Source: Anaerolineales bacterium
Lineage (GTDB): Bacteria > Chloroflexota > Anaerolineae > Anaerolineales > Villigracilaceae
DNA length: 64,000 nt
NCBI GenBank assembly: GCA_030583885.1
Contig: CP129480.1
Location: forward strand, 2,544,714 to 2,608,713
Direction: 5' to 3'
The translations under genes were made by a program, and so were the position numbers. The notes beneath the pieces were generated by a model that was not told where the DNA came from, searched no databases, and saw only the letters and a program-made list of their open reading frames with translations. Below are positions 1-9,048 of the stretch, one piece after another; within the stretch, counting starts at the first letter, position 1, and the number at the start of each line of letters is the position of its first letter.

Positions 1-1047
1 TGGATCAATCAATCCGTGGGGGATGACACACAGCCCGCGTGGTCGCAGGGCGGGGAACTCATCGGGTGGATTCATTCCGAGGGAGCACGAACCAGCCTTC
101 AGATCAGGAAAGGAGGCGGTGAACTTCGCCAAATCAAAGTTGGAGATGGCGTCCATGCATTTCCGCAGTTCGTATCCGATGGGATCATCCTTGTCTATGA
201 GGATGTCAATCATCCGCCTGATTTATGGAAGATGCATTTCGAAAGCGGAGAAGCCAAGCAGCTCACGAAGTGGTTGGATGAAAAATTAAATTTTGTGCAG
301 CCCGAAGAAATTTCATATGCAGGTTTGGACGGTACGCAAGTGCCCGCGCTGTTGTATCGCGCAGGGAATGAGCGCGCAGTGCTGGATATTCATGGCGGAC
401 CGAACTGGCATTTCTCGTTCGGGTGGAATCCGTTCATGAGTTATATGGCGGCGGGTGGCTGGACGGTGCTCGCGCCGAATTATCGCGGCTCAACGGGGTA
501 CGGCAAGGCGTGGCAGAATGCCAGCCGTTACGACATGGGCGGCTTGGACAATGATGATTGCGCGGCGGGGGCGAAGTATTTGTTGAAGAATGGGCTTGCA
601 AAAAAAGTTGCAGTGACAGGGCGCAGTCACGGCGGATATTTGACGATGACCTGCCTGACGACGCACCCTGAATTGTTTGCCGGTGGTTCGGCGGTCGTGC
701 CGTTTTTGAATTGGTTCAAGTCACACAAGGATTCGCGTGAAGACCTGCAACATTGGAACATCGAAAACATGGGCGATCCTGAAGAGAACCGGGAATTATG
801 GATTGCGCGGTCGCCGTATTTCTTTTTGGACAGGGTCAATGCACCCGTACAATTGATCTGCGGCGGGAACGATCCGCGCTGCCCCTCATCGGATTCGCTG
901 GAGGCGCGTGATAAACTCATTCAACTTGGAAAAGAAGTTGAGTTTTTGCTTTACAAGGGCGAAGGCCATTCGTTTTTGAATATTAATAATGTGATCGATT
1001 CAGAGACAAAACGTGTGGAGTTTTTGGAGAAGGTGTTGAGAGATTAG
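1..1047 (+). CDS. S9 family serine peptidase, C-terminal part (5' end outside window)
   Basis: The frame is open from base 1 and no start with a ribosome site is visible, so the N-terminal beta-propeller region lies upstream of the window. The visible 348 residues are the alpha/beta-hydrolase catalytic domain of a prolyl-oligopeptidase-like (S9) peptidase or acylaminoacyl peptidase. Seen: the DIHGGPNW strand-turn, the nucleophile elbow GRSHGGY near visible residue 208, an acid in GGNDPRCP near 290 and the catalytic His in GEGHSF near 324. The family cleaves short peptides in the cytoplasm. The exact subfamily cannot be set without the missing propeller. Confidence 0.88.
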   Translation, partial: WINQSVGDDTQPAWSQGGELIGWIHSEGARTSLQIRKGGGELRQIKVGDGVHAFPQFVSDGIILVYEDVNHPPDLWKMHFESGEAKQLTKWLDEKLNFVQPEEISYAGLDGTQVPALLYRAGNERAVLDIHGGPNWHFSFGWNPFMSYMAAGGWTVLAPNYRGSTGYGKAWQNASRYDMGGLDNDDCAAGAKYLLKNGLAKKVAVTGRSHGGYLTMTCLTTHPELFAGGSAVVPFLNWFKSHKDSREDLQHWNIENMGDPEENRELWIARSPYFFLDRVNAPVQLICGGNDPRCPSSDSLEARDKLIQLGKEVEFLLYKGEGHSFLNINNVIDSETKRVEFLEKVLRD

Positions 1048-1160
1048 CCACAAAGGAACACAAAGGGTCACACGTGTGCCTGCGCACAGTGCAGGCAAAG
1101 GATTTCAAGTTGTTTCCTTCGTGCTCCTTCGTGACACTTCGTGGTGAAAAAATTTTTAGA
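1048..1160. repeat. Degenerate inverted repeat of the CACAAAG / CTTCGTG type
   Basis: The spacer between the peptidase and the next gene starts with ccacaaaggaacacaaag and ends with ccttcgtgacacttcgtggt, imperfect inverted copies of each other around a middle that itself contains cacgtgtg. A related piece (ttaaccacaaagtgtcacg) lies at about 10172-10195. This looks like a short interspersed palindromic element, not a gene. Confidence 0.5.
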
Positions 1161-1169
1161 GGAGAATCT

Positions 1170-2588
1170 ATGCAGCCACTAAAGTTTTTATCAGACGAAG
1201 ATATACAAGCAATGCACGAAGCAACCATGCAAGTGTTGCATGAGGCGGGTGTTTTTTGGACGCACAAACCAAGTTTGGATATTTTGCAAGGCGCTGGGTG
1301 TATTGTAAAGGATAATCGCGTCTTCTTCCCGCCTGACCTTGTGATGGATTCAATTGCAAAGGCGAACAAACGCCCCGTCATCCGCGGGCGCAATGGACAG
1401 GTTAATGAGTTGGGCAACGGCACATTGTACTTTCACAATCTTGGCGGCGCGCGGGATGTGTATGATGCACGAACCGACACCCGCCGCGTGGCAACTGTAC
1501 AAGATTGTACCGATGCCGTGCGTCTATTGGATGCGCTGCCCAATTGCAATACGGTCACACCCTTCTTCACGCCGCCAGATGTCAGCAATGAAATGCTGTC
1601 CCTGCACATGTACCGCCATGCGCTTTCGAATACGGTCAAGCCTGTTCAGGGACCTGGCATCCAATTCGGACATGAAGTGCGCCTTGCCGTGGAAATGGCA
1701 ACTGTGGCGGGAACAAAGCCCGAAGAATTGACTCTTTCTCTTTCACCCGTCAGCCCATTGACGATGCACGATATTGCCGCCGAAGCGATCATGGAAATGG
1801 CAAAATACGGTGTGATCCATGCCAACCTGCCCTGCCCCACAGGCGGCGCGACTTCGCCGATGACCATCACGGGCAGTATCGTGCAACAGAGCGCCGAGTC
1901 GCTCGCTCCGCTGGTGCTGGCGCAGATCATCAACCCTGGCTGTGGTTTCGTCTATTGCGGAAGGCTTGGGATGTTGGAACCGCGCACGGGTCTGATCTGG
2001 GGTGGCGTGGAGTTGGGTTTATCGTCTGCCGCCACGGTTCAACTCGGGCATCATTACGGGTTCAGTGTCAATGTTTATGGATTCTCAACCAATGCCCACA
2101 CACTCGATGCGCAGAACGCCTTCGAGCGCGGACTCAACGCCGCCATCCCCGCTCTGGCTGGGGCTGATGAACTCTCGGGCATCGGCGAAATGGAAGCGGG
2201 AGTGATGGGCTCCTTTGCCCAAATGGTATTGGACAATGAATTGGCCAGCAGTGTGCAGCGTCTGCGCAAAGGACTTTCGGCAGACGCGGGACATCTCGCC
2301 GTGAACATTATTCTGGATGTAATGAACGGCACGCGCAACTTCCTTGGGCAGAAGCACACCCTGAAACACCTGCGCGGCGGCGAACTTGCGCTGACAAAGC
2401 TTGCCGAACGCAACTCCTGGGAAACATGGGAGGAAAAACTCAACCGCAAGCAAATGGCAGATTATGCCGTTGATGAAGCCGAGCGCATCCTGCGCGAACA
2501 TGTTGTCCCGCCATTGGACGCTGCGCAGGAAGCGGAATTGGATAAAATTCTCGCAGCGGCAGAGCGGGAGACGGTGAAGAAAAAATAA
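1170..2588 (+). CDS. Trimethylamine methyltransferase (MttB) family protein, non-pyrrolysine type
   Basis: 472 residues matching the MttB superfamily over the full length, e.g. GGARDVYD, PCPTGGATSPMT, NPGCGFVYCG and GIGEMEAGVMGSF. MttB-family enzymes transfer a methyl group from a methylamine or quaternary amine (trimethylamine, glycine betaine, carnitine and others) to a cobalamin carried on a small corrinoid protein. There is no in-frame UAG, so this is a pyrrolysine-free homologue (the MtgB-like group), which points to a quaternary amine rather than trimethylamine as substrate. The start at 1170 is chosen because agaggagaatct sits directly before the ATG; the frame is open further upstream. 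The partner methyltransferase is at 3998; no corrinoid protein gene is in the window. Confidence 0.87.
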   Translation: MQPLKFLSDEDIQAMHEATMQVLHEAGVFWTHKPSLDILQGAGCIVKDNRVFFPPDLVMDSIAKANKRPVIRGRNGQVNELGNGTLYFHNLGGARDVYDARTDTRRVATVQDCTDAVRLLDALPNCNTVTPFFTPPDVSNEMLSLHMYRHALSNTVKPVQGPGIQFGHEVRLAVEMATVAGTKPEELTLSLSPVSPLTMHDIAAEAIMEMAKYGVIHANLPCPTGGATSPMTITGSIVQQSAESLAPLVLAQIINPGCGFVYCGRLGMLEPRTGLIWGGVELGLSSAATVQLGHHYGFSVNVYGFSTNAHTLDAQNAFERGLNAAIPALAGADELSGIGEMEAGVMGSFAQMVLDNELASSVQRLRKGLSADAGHLAVNIILDVMNGTRNFLGQKHTLKHLRGGELALTKLAERNSWETWEEKLNRKQMADYAVDEAERILREHVVPPLDAAQEAELDKILAAAERETVKKK

Positions 2589-2595
2589 TTACAAA

Positions 2596-2726
2596 ACCTG
2601 GTGGTCGAGTAGGGCTGAGTTAAACGAAGCCCGTATCGAGACCATACGTTAACTAAAATGATTTCAATAACAGGTGGTCTCGATACACCGCTCGAAGATC
2701 ACTCACGGCTACTCGATCACCGAACA
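2596..2726. repeat. Tandem REP-like palindromes (GGTGGTCTCGATAC ... CTCGATCACC family)
   Basis: The spacer holds two related inverted-repeat units: ggtggtcgagta ... gtatcgagaccat and ggtggtctcgatacac ... gctactcgatcacc. The same family appears at about 21098-21150, 32146-32180 and 36378-36412. It resembles bacterial interspersed palindromic (REP/BIME-like) elements and has no coding content. Confidence 0.6.
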
Positions 2727-2736
2727 AGGAGAAACT

Positions 2737-3894
2737 ATGATCAAACAGGCACATGCAATTTCAGAGGAACTGATCGAATGGCGGCGGGATTTCCACATGC
2801 ATCCGGAAACAGGTTTTGACGTCCACCGCACGGCGGGAATCGTCGCGGACGAATTGGAGAAGATGGGATACCGGGTCAGGCGCGGGGTGGGAAAGACCGG
2901 TGTCGTCGCAGAGATCGGCGAGGGCGGCAAAATGGTCGCCATCCGTGCTGATATGGATGCACTTCCGATCTTCGAGCAAAACGAAACAGAATATGTCTCT
3001 AAGAACGAAGGCAAAATGCACGCCTGTGGACACGACTCGCATACAGCAATGGCGCTGGGCGCCGCACAGATCCTTGCAAAGAAAAAAATAAATGGACGCG
3101 TGCGCTTTTTATTCCAACCGTGCGAAGAAACCGCAGACGACGAGGGAAAAAGCGGCGCGCAACGCATGTTCACCGAAGGCGCAGTGGACGGCGTGGATTA
3201 CGTCATTGCCCAGCACGTGGACCCGACCAGCCCGGTGGGAACGATCCGCATCAACGAAGGTCCCAGCGGCGGCGGCGTGGATTCGTTCGCTGCCACCATC
3301 AAAGGCAAGGGAGGTCATGGGGCGTATCCGCATAAATCCATGGATCCATTCGCCATGCTCGCGCATGTCATCATGGGCATCAACTCGATCATCCCGCGCA
3401 GGCTGGACCCATTCGAGCCTGCGGTCATCAGCATCGGCGCGGTCCATGGCGGATTTACGGAAAACGTCATCCCTGACCAAGTGGAAATGAAAGGCACGAT
3501 CCGTTTCACTTCACTGGATGTTCAGAAAATACTCCGTCAGGAAGTGACCCGGGTTTTTGAGATCGTCAAAACGCTTGGCGGCGATTATGAACTGGACTTC
3601 CTGTTCGGAGGCCTGCCGCTGATCAATGACAAACATGTTGCGGAAGTCATCGAAAAGGTCGGGAGGGATCTGCTCGGGAAGGACAAAGTACACCCGATGC
3701 ACAAGACGCTCGGGGCGGAAGACTTTCCTGAATTCCTTAAGAATGCGCCGGGCGCGATGTACACACTCGGCACAAAAATCGAAGGGCGTGAAGTGTACGA
3801 ACTTCATCACCCCAAGTTCGATCTGGATGAGCGCGCCTTGCCGGTCGGCACGGCGGTATTGGCCGAGACAGCCTTGAGGTTTTTAAAATCTTAA
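2737..3894 (+). CDS. M20 family amidohydrolase (hippurate hydrolase / N-acyl amino acid deacylase type)
   Basis: 385 residues of the M20D amidohydrolase family, which hydrolyses N-acyl amino acids such as N-acetyl- or indole-acetyl-amino acids in the cytoplasm. Metal and active-site motifs: IRADMDALP (Asp), MHACGHDSHTAM (Cys-His, His), PCEETADD (Glu-Glu), AQHVDP (His), and GAEDFPEF with a late His region. The dimerisation motif GKGGHGAYPH is present. The ATG at 2737 follows aaggagaa. It lies between the MttB-like and methyl-THF methyltransferase genes, on the same strand, suggesting it prepares a methylated, acylated amine for demethylation; that role is an inference. Confidence 0.85.
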   Translation: MIKQAHAISEELIEWRRDFHMHPETGFDVHRTAGIVADELEKMGYRVRRGVGKTGVVAEIGEGGKMVAIRADMDALPIFEQNETEYVSKNEGKMHACGHDSHTAMALGAAQILAKKKINGRVRFLFQPCEETADDEGKSGAQRMFTEGAVDGVDYVIAQHVDPTSPVGTIRINEGPSGGGVDSFAATIKGKGGHGAYPHKSMDPFAMLAHVIMGINSIIPRRLDPFEPAVISIGAVHGGFTENVIPDQVEMKGTIRFTSLDVQKILRQEVTRVFEIVKTLGGDYELDFLFGGLPLINDKHVAEVIEKVGRDLLGKDKVHPMHKTLGAEDFPEFLKNAPGAMYTLGTKIEGREVYELHHPKFDLDERALPVGTAVLAETALRFLKS

Positions 3895-3896
3895 AA

Positions 3897-3975
3897 TCAC
3901 TGCGGGCGATTGCCGCGAAGCAGACTCCTGCGCCATCGGATCGCTTCGCCCAGCGGAACGCGCCTCGCAATGACA
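3897..3975. repeat. Short palindromic element, TCATTGCGAGGAG family, copy 1
   Basis: Starts tcactgcgggcg and ends cgcctcgcaatgaca, an imperfect terminal inverted repeat around an internal gccgcgaagc / gcttcgccc pair. Three relatives occur at about 10209-10276, 13833-13910 and 50494-50576. It is noncoding and MITE-like. Confidence 0.65.
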
Positions 3976-3997
3976 TAATCAAAATCGGAGGGCATCT

Positions 3998-4873
3998 ATG
4001 CATACCATATTAAAGTCAAAAAGCAGGGAAGTCATGATTGGGTTCGACAAACCATTCGTAGTCATCGGCGAAAAACTCAACCCGACGGGTATAAAAAAAC
4101 TCGGGCAGGCACTTGTCGAACGCAATATGGAGTACGTCAAACAGCTTGCCAAACGCCAGGTGGATTGGGGCGCGGATGTCCTGGATGTGAACGTCGGTCA
4201 TCCGCAGATCGAGGAGGCGGAGGTCATGCCACTGGTCGTGGAAGCCGTGCTGTCTGTGACGGATGTCCCGCTGTGCATCGACTCCAACGAACCAAGGATT
4301 CTCGAAGCAGGCCTGAACGCCATTAAAGGCGGCAAGCCGCTGGTGAACTCTGTCAACGGGGAGGAGAAGCAGCTGGCGACGGTCCTGCCCATCGTCAGGG
4401 AAAGAGGCGCAGCCGTCATCGGATTGGCGATTGGCGATGACGGCATCCCGCCCACCGCGGAAGGACGCCTCGCCGCGGCAGGGAAGATCATCGAACGCGC
4501 CGCAAAAATCGGGATCCCCATCGAAGACATCATCATCGACCCGCTGGTGATGACAGTCGGTCACGACAGCAAGGCGGCGATGGTGACGCTCAAAACGATT
4601 GAATTGGTGCGGAAGGAATTTGGTGTAAACATCAGCTTGGGCGCAAGCAATGTGTCGTTTGGTTTGCCGGACCGCCACTCGGTCAATGCGGCACTCCTCG
4701 CAATTGCGATGCAAACAGGGGCAACCTGCTCCATCACCGACCCAATCAGGCTGGGCAGCGCCATCCGCGCGACGGACCTGCTCTTGGGAAGGGACGCCAA
4801 TTCCATGCGCTATCTCAAATACTTCCGCGCCACGGAGAAATTACGCGAGGCGGAAGCAGCTGCAAAGCAGTAA
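3998..4873 (+). CDS. Methyltetrahydrofolate:corrinoid methyltransferase (pterin-binding TIM barrel)
   Basis: 291 residues of the dihydropteroate-synthase-like fold used by AcsE/MtgA/MtrH-type enzymes, which move a methyl group between tetrahydrofolate and a cobalamin on a corrinoid protein. Seen: IGEKLNPTG at the N-terminus, DVLDVNVGHP, CIDSNEPRILEAGL, IDPLVMTVG and the pterin-pocket Asn in LGASNVSFGLPDR. The start at 3998 has ggaggg seven bases before it; an internal ATG at 4034 is less well placed. With the MttB homologue this completes two of the three parts of a methyl-transfer system; the corrinoid protein must be encoded elsewhere. Confidence 0.88.
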   Translation: MHTILKSKSREVMIGFDKPFVVIGEKLNPTGIKKLGQALVERNMEYVKQLAKRQVDWGADVLDVNVGHPQIEEAEVMPLVVEAVLSVTDVPLCIDSNEPRILEAGLNAIKGGKPLVNSVNGEEKQLATVLPIVRERGAAVIGLAIGDDGIPPTAEGRLAAAGKIIERAAKIGIPIEDIIIDPLVMTVGHDSKAAMVTLKTIELVRKEFGVNISLGASNVSFGLPDRHSVNAALLAIAMQTGATCSITDPIRLGSAIRATDLLLGRDANSMRYLKYFRATEKLREAEAAAKQ

Positions 4874-4893
4874 TCGTCAACCTGGTGGTCCTT

Positions 4894-4925
4894 AAAGAGG
4901 CGGTAATAAACTGCCTCTTTTTGTT
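4894..4925 (+). terminator. Intrinsic terminator after the methyl-transfer genes
   Basis: aaagaggc and gcctcttt pair around a short loop, with the stem extendable by three pairs, followed by ttg and more T. Confidence 0.75.
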
Positions 4926-4951
4926 ATCTTAATCTGCAAAGGACCTTGGAA

Positions 4952-6031
4952 ATGAGAAAAACCTTATTCGTATTAACCTGTATTGTTTTAATGATATCCG
5001 CGTGCATGACGCAGGTGGCAGCGCCAACAAGCCTGCCGGCCCCTGTTTTGGAAACACCCGCCAGTACGGAAACCCTTCTTCCAACCACCATCCAAGAGAT
5101 TGCCCCATCCACACCACTGCCAAGTGCAACACCCGTTTCCCACCCGATGAGCATCATCGCCATGCGGAATGGTGATTACCCCGGCAGTGAGGTGGCCATC
5201 GTCCGCGAACTGGACCGCGGCTCAAATTACGGCCGATATTATGCATATTATCTTTCAGAGGGATTGAAGATCTACGCCCTGCTGACCATTCCCAACAGCG
5301 CGCCGCCTGAAGGCGGCTTCCCGGCCATTGTTTTCAATCACGGCTACATCCCGCCAAATGTCTATCGCACCACGGAGAGATATCTCGCCTACGTGGACGA
5401 ACTCGCCAAGGCGGGCTACGTTGTCTTTCGCATTGACTATCGCGGACACGACCGCTCTGAAGGAGAACCCTCCGGCGCGTACGGCAATCCTGGTTATCAG
5501 ATCGACGTGCTGAATGCGGTTGCGGCGATCAAGCTGCTGCCCAAGGTAAACGCGGATAAGGTCGGCATGTGGGGACATTCGATGGGCGGCTATCTCACCC
5601 TGCGCACGATGGTTATTTCCAACGATATAAAAGCCGGCGTGATCTGGGCGGGCGTGGTCGCTTCATATCCGGAAATGCTGTACAACTGGCGGCGCGTAGG
5701 GTCGTTCACGCCATCGCCAAGTTCGCGCGGCATCGGCTGGCGTTCGGGCTGGATCGAACAGTTCGGCACACCGGAGCAAAATCCCGTTTTCTGGGATTCG
5801 GTATCGGCGAACTCACATCTTGCCGATCTCTCCGGACCTTTGCAACTGCACCATGGAACCAATGACGAGGACGTCCCTGTGGAATTTTCCATCCGCCTTG
5901 CCGAACAGGCCCGGGCTGTGAACCAAATCGCCGATCTATATATCTACGAAGGCGACAACCACAACATCTCGAAATACTTTTCCACCGCCATGAAACGGAC
6001 GATTGAATTCTTCGACACGTATTTGAAATGA
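4952..6031 (+). CDS. Lipoprotein alpha/beta hydrolase (S9-like dienelactone/prolyl-oligopeptidase type)
   Basis: 359 residues. A signal peptide ends in the lipobox LMISAC (Cys at about residue 18), followed by a Pro/Thr-rich linker to about residue 60, so the enzyme is a membrane-anchored extracytoplasmic hydrolase. The hydrolase core shows NHGYIPP (oxyanion), the elbow GHSMGGY, an acid near HHGTNDEDVP and His in EGDNHNIS. A TTG six bases upstream could also start the frame, but the ATG at 4952 gives the standard signal peptide and has aaagga upstream. Substrate unknown (ester or peptide). Confidence 0.82.
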   Translation: MRKTLFVLTCIVLMISACMTQVAAPTSLPAPVLETPASTETLLPTTIQEIAPSTPLPSATPVSHPMSIIAMRNGDYPGSEVAIVRELDRGSNYGRYYAYYLSEGLKIYALLTIPNSAPPEGGFPAIVFNHGYIPPNVYRTTERYLAYVDELAKAGYVVFRIDYRGHDRSEGEPSGAYGNPGYQIDVLNAVAAIKLLPKVNADKVGMWGHSMGGYLTLRTMVISNDIKAGVIWAGVVASYPEMLYNWRRVGSFTPSPSSRGIGWRSGWIEQFGTPEQNPVFWDSVSANSHLADLSGPLQLHHGTNDEDVPVEFSIRLAEQARAVNQIADLYIYEGDNHNISKYFSTAMKRTIEFFDTYLK

Positions 6032-6916
6032 TTACTTTAGCGTGGTACGCAGCTGGCGGATGTGCCCGGGCGTTGTGCCGCAGCACCCGCCAATGATCTT
6101 TGCATCCCAATACATTGCATGCTGGCAATATTTTTTTGGGTCCTCGGAATCTGTATTGACCCAGCCCACATCATCATCCGCATAGCCGATATTGCCATAG
6201 GCAGTTAAGGGAAATTCTTGCCCACACACAATCCGCAATTCCGCCAGCGGCTTGGCGATATCGGGCGTCGGTCCGCAGTTGACGCCCATGATTGCGACGT
6301 CCAGTGGGAGCAGTTCATGCGCGGCTTCGGTCAGCGATTCGCCGGAAAGAATCCTCCCATCCTTGTTACAAACAAAACTCACAACAACCGGCGCACCAGT
6401 GATGACCGCCAGTTTCGCCATGATCACCGCCTCGCGAATGCAATTGATGGTCTCGATGAGAATCAGATCCACACCGCATTCAATGAGGTGATGGATGCGT
6501 TCGGAATGTTCAGCGCGAAGCGCAACATCGTTTGGGACAAGGTCTGGACGATAACAATCATCCAGGGTGGAGATCGAACCGGCGATAAAACGCCTCGATT
6601 CCGACGGGACAGCTGTCACTGCCGCCCGAGCCGTATCCACCGCCCGGCGAGTCAGTTCAAGCGCGCGATGAGCATTTCCGCTTGGCGCGAGAGCTCGGTG
6701 GTGCGTTCGAAATGTGTTTGTTGTAATAATGTCCGCACCTGCACGAAGATAATCTTCATGGATCTGTTGCAGGATTTTTGTATCCTGCTCGTTCAGCAAT
6801 GCATTGGCGGACCAGAGCGGCAGGCCCGTGTCCACGCCACGGCGGTTAAGTTCCGTGCCCGTCGCACCGTCAAGGATGAGTTTGCGAGGTTGGGAAAGGG
6901 CGGTAATAAAATCCAT
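6032..6916 (-). CDS. Homocysteine S-methyltransferase family protein
   Basis: 294 residues of the cobalamin-independent homocysteine/betaine methyltransferase fold (Pfam S-methyl_trans). Motifs: DGATGTELNRRG, TNTFRTH, ETINCIREA, MGVNCGPTP and IIGGCCGTTPGH; the Cys of GVNC and the CC pair are the zinc ligands that bind homocysteine thiolate. No B12 or pterin domains are attached, so this is a stand-alone enzyme that would use S-methylmethionine, SAM or a betaine-like methyl donor. It begins one base after moeA ends and is the last gene of a four-gene minus-strand operon; its stop touches the stop of the convergent lipoprotein hydrolase. Confidence 0.88.
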   Translation of the reverse strand: MDFITALSQPRKLILDGATGTELNRRGVDTGLPLWSANALLNEQDTKILQQIHEDYLRAGADIITTNTFRTHHRALAPSGNAHRALELTRRAVDTARAAVTAVPSESRRFIAGSISTLDDCYRPDLVPNDVALRAEHSERIHHLIECGVDLILIETINCIREAVIMAKLAVITGAPVVVSFVCNKDGRILSGESLTEAAHELLPLDVAIMGVNCGPTPDIAKPLAELRIVCGQEFPLTAYGNIGYADDDVGWVNTDSEDPKKYCQHAMYWDAKIIGGCCGTTPGHIRQLRTTLK

Positions 6917-6917
6917 A

Positions 6918-8162
6918 TCAGACCAGCATCACTTCCACAATTTCGCCGGCACTCAAGCCCGTTGCGTCCGGGTGGATCTTTAACAATCCGTCCGCAGCAG
7001 CAAGTGTAAAGATGAGGTTGGATTTTCCAAAGATTGGCTCGGCATCGTACTGTGCGATCTCGGGTTTACGATTTTCAATCAACTTGACCGGCCACCAGTC
7101 TTCGCGCCCCGCCTGGGATGGAAGGTTGACCGTGAGCCTGGCCCGCACACTTGCCTTTGGCTTTGGCAGGGCGCCCAATAATTTTTCGATGACAGGCGTG
7201 ACAAACAAATATCCATTCACCAGCGCGCTGACGGGATTACCGGGCAAGCCGATCACTGCCTTGCCCTTGCACACGCCCAAAATGGTCGGTTTGCCGGGAC
7301 GCGTGTTGATGCCATGCACCAGCACGCCCGGCTCCCCCAACCCGCGGATGACATCGGCGGTCATGTCCCGCGTGGATGCGGATGAGCCTGCGGTGATGAT
7401 GACCAGGTCGCACTCGGTGAGCGCCTTTGCCGCCGCCTCTTTCAGAACCTCGAACTGGTCGCCAAAGATCCCATAGCGGACCGCCATGCCTCCGCTTTTT
7501 TCGACGAGCGCTCCCAGCGTGTACGAGTTGATGTCACGTACCTGTCCGGGGCGCGGACGTCCACCCGGCTCGATGACCTCATCCCCAGTTGAGATCAAGC
7601 CCACTTTCACTTTTCTGGCTACACGCAAAGCCGTAATCCCCAACGCCAGCAAGCCGCCAATCTCTGCGGGACGCAGGATCGTCCCTTTGGAGATAACAAC
7701 CTGATCTTTTGCCACGTCCTCGCCAATGCGGATGACGTTCTCGCCATCCGCAACGGATTTGAAGATTTCGATTTCATCCGTTTGCGCGGATTGGGCATAT
7801 TCCAACATCACCACAGCGTCCGCGCCTTTGGGGAGCATGCCGCCGGTGTGGATCATCGCACATTGACCGGCATCAATCTCAAACGACGGCGCATCCCCCA
7901 TTGGCACTTCGCCAATGAGGTTGAGATACGCGGGCAGCGAATCCGTCGCGCCGAAACTATCCTGTGCGCGGACGGCATATCCATCCACGCTGGTTCGCGG
8001 GAATTCAGGCAATGGATGCGGGGCAAGGATGTCATCAGCGGTGACCCGACCCAAAGCGGAATCGACTACAATGGTTTCAGAGTCAATTGTCTGCATGGAA
8101 AGATGCGCGAATAATTTATCACGCGCCTGGTCTGGAGGAAGGAGAGTCAAAAATTCAGGCAT
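6918..8162 (-). CDS. moeA: Molybdopterin molybdenumtransferase MoeA
   Basis: 414 residues with the complete MoeA layout: N-terminal domain with PRTSVDGYAV, the molybdopterin-binding MoCF domain with LISTGDEV, ITAGSSASTRDM, the active-site stretch INTRPGKPT and GLPGNPVSA, and a C-terminal beta domain. MoeA inserts molybdate into adenylylated molybdopterin. It is tightly coupled to the UbiA-like gene upstream (1-nt gap) and the homocysteine methyltransferase downstream. A second, longer MoeA paralogue is at 49430-51460. Confidence 0.93.
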   Translation of the reverse strand: MPEFLTLLPPDQARDKLFAHLSMQTIDSETIVVDSALGRVTADDILAPHPLPEFPRTSVDGYAVRAQDSFGATDSLPAYLNLIGEVPMGDAPSFEIDAGQCAMIHTGGMLPKGADAVVMLEYAQSAQTDEIEIFKSVADGENVIRIGEDVAKDQVVISKGTILRPAEIGGLLALGITALRVARKVKVGLISTGDEVIEPGGRPRPGQVRDINSYTLGALVEKSGGMAVRYGIFGDQFEVLKEAAAKALTECDLVIITAGSSASTRDMTADVIRGLGEPGVLVHGINTRPGKPTILGVCKGKAVIGLPGNPVSALVNGYLFVTPVIEKLLGALPKPKASVRARLTVNLPSQAGREDWWPVKLIENRKPEIAQYDAEPIFGKSNLIFTLAAADGLLKIHPDATGLSAGEIVEVMLV

Positions 8163-8163
8163 G

Positions 8164-9036
8164 TTATCGAAGCCAAAAGGTCAATGTTAAAAAGTATGTG
8201 GTCAGCCCGAAGACGGCGAGGGCTGTGGATGTGAGCAACGTCCAGTTGGGCGGATTGCCAAGAGCGATGGCGCGGAGTTGGAGAATCTGAAAAACAGCGA
8301 AGGGCAGGGTGAGGAAGGCTGGCCAGATAAGCTCGCTGGAAAAGCCAAGCAACGGCGTGAGGGCAAACATGACATACGTGAACGCGACGAGAACGTGATG
8401 GAGCGGCACGGCACGTTCCCAAGTGAGGAAGCGGAGAAGCGTGCCACGTTGATATTTTTCGTCGCCTTTGAACGCGGCGAAGTTGATGATCAAAAAATAG
8501 GCGAGGGCCAGCGAAGTCAGCGGAATCGCAAGGACGGCAAGCAGGCGATGATTTTCCCCCGCCTGGAGCAGAAAGCCGATGGAAGGGATCACATAGGCAA
8601 TGTGCAGGGCAAGGAGCAGTTCCCCAAAGCCGCGATCCGCGAGGCGGAAGGGATGGATGGAGTAGGTCAGGATGAGAACGATGGAGGAAAGAAGGAATAG
8701 AAAAGAAGAAAGGGACAGCGTGTGATTTAGATAAATGATGAAGGCAATGACGGCGACCGACGCGATCATGCCGATGGAGAGGTGGAGCATGTTACCGCGC
8801 AGGGTTTCCTTTTGTCTGGGAGTCTCGCCTGGGACCAGCGGCTCATTGTGCGGACGGAAGACCTCGCCCAGCAACGCCATGCTGGCCTGCGCGAGGAGAA
8901 TCCCTGCGAAGCCGAGCAGGAATGGCGCAAGCTGAAAGGGCTTGCCCAAATAGGCGGGGATGCTTGCGCCAAGCAGGTAGGTCAGCGCGGCGAGCAGCAG
9001 GTGGAGAGGGCGGGAAAGTTTGAGATAGGAGATCAT
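8164..9036 (-). CDS. UbiA-like integral membrane prenyltransferase homologue lacking the first Asp motif
   Basis: 290 residues with eight or nine hydrophobic helices and the UbiA start MISYLKLSRPLHLLLAAL. In UbiA/MenA enzymes the first helix pair carries NDxxD for Mg-prenyl diphosphate; the corresponding position here reads LGEVFRPHNEPL with no Asp pair. The second motif is partly kept (FKGDEKYQRGTLLRFLT followed by WERAV). So the fold is recognisable but activity as an aromatic prenyltransferase is uncertain. It sits between an aminotransferase (12-nt gap) and moeA. Confidence 0.72.
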   Translation of the reverse strand: MISYLKLSRPLHLLLAALTYLLGASIPAYLGKPFQLAPFLLGFAGILLAQASMALLGEVFRPHNEPLVPGETPRQKETLRGNMLHLSIGMIASVAVIAFIIYLNHTLSLSSFLFLLSSIVLILTYSIHPFRLADRGFGELLLALHIAYVIPSIGFLLQAGENHRLLAVLAIPLTSLALAYFLIINFAAFKGDEKYQRGTLLRFLTWERAVPLHHVLVAFTYVMFALTPLLGFSSELIWPAFLTLPFAVFQILQLRAIALGNPPNWTLLTSTALAVFGLTTYFLTLTFWLR

Positions 9037-9048
9037 GGAAAATGGTGG

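Noticed and set aside
1170..2588. Pyrrolysine decoding in the MttB-family gene
   Set aside because: The frame has no internal UAG, so the protein is of the non-pyrrolysine type.
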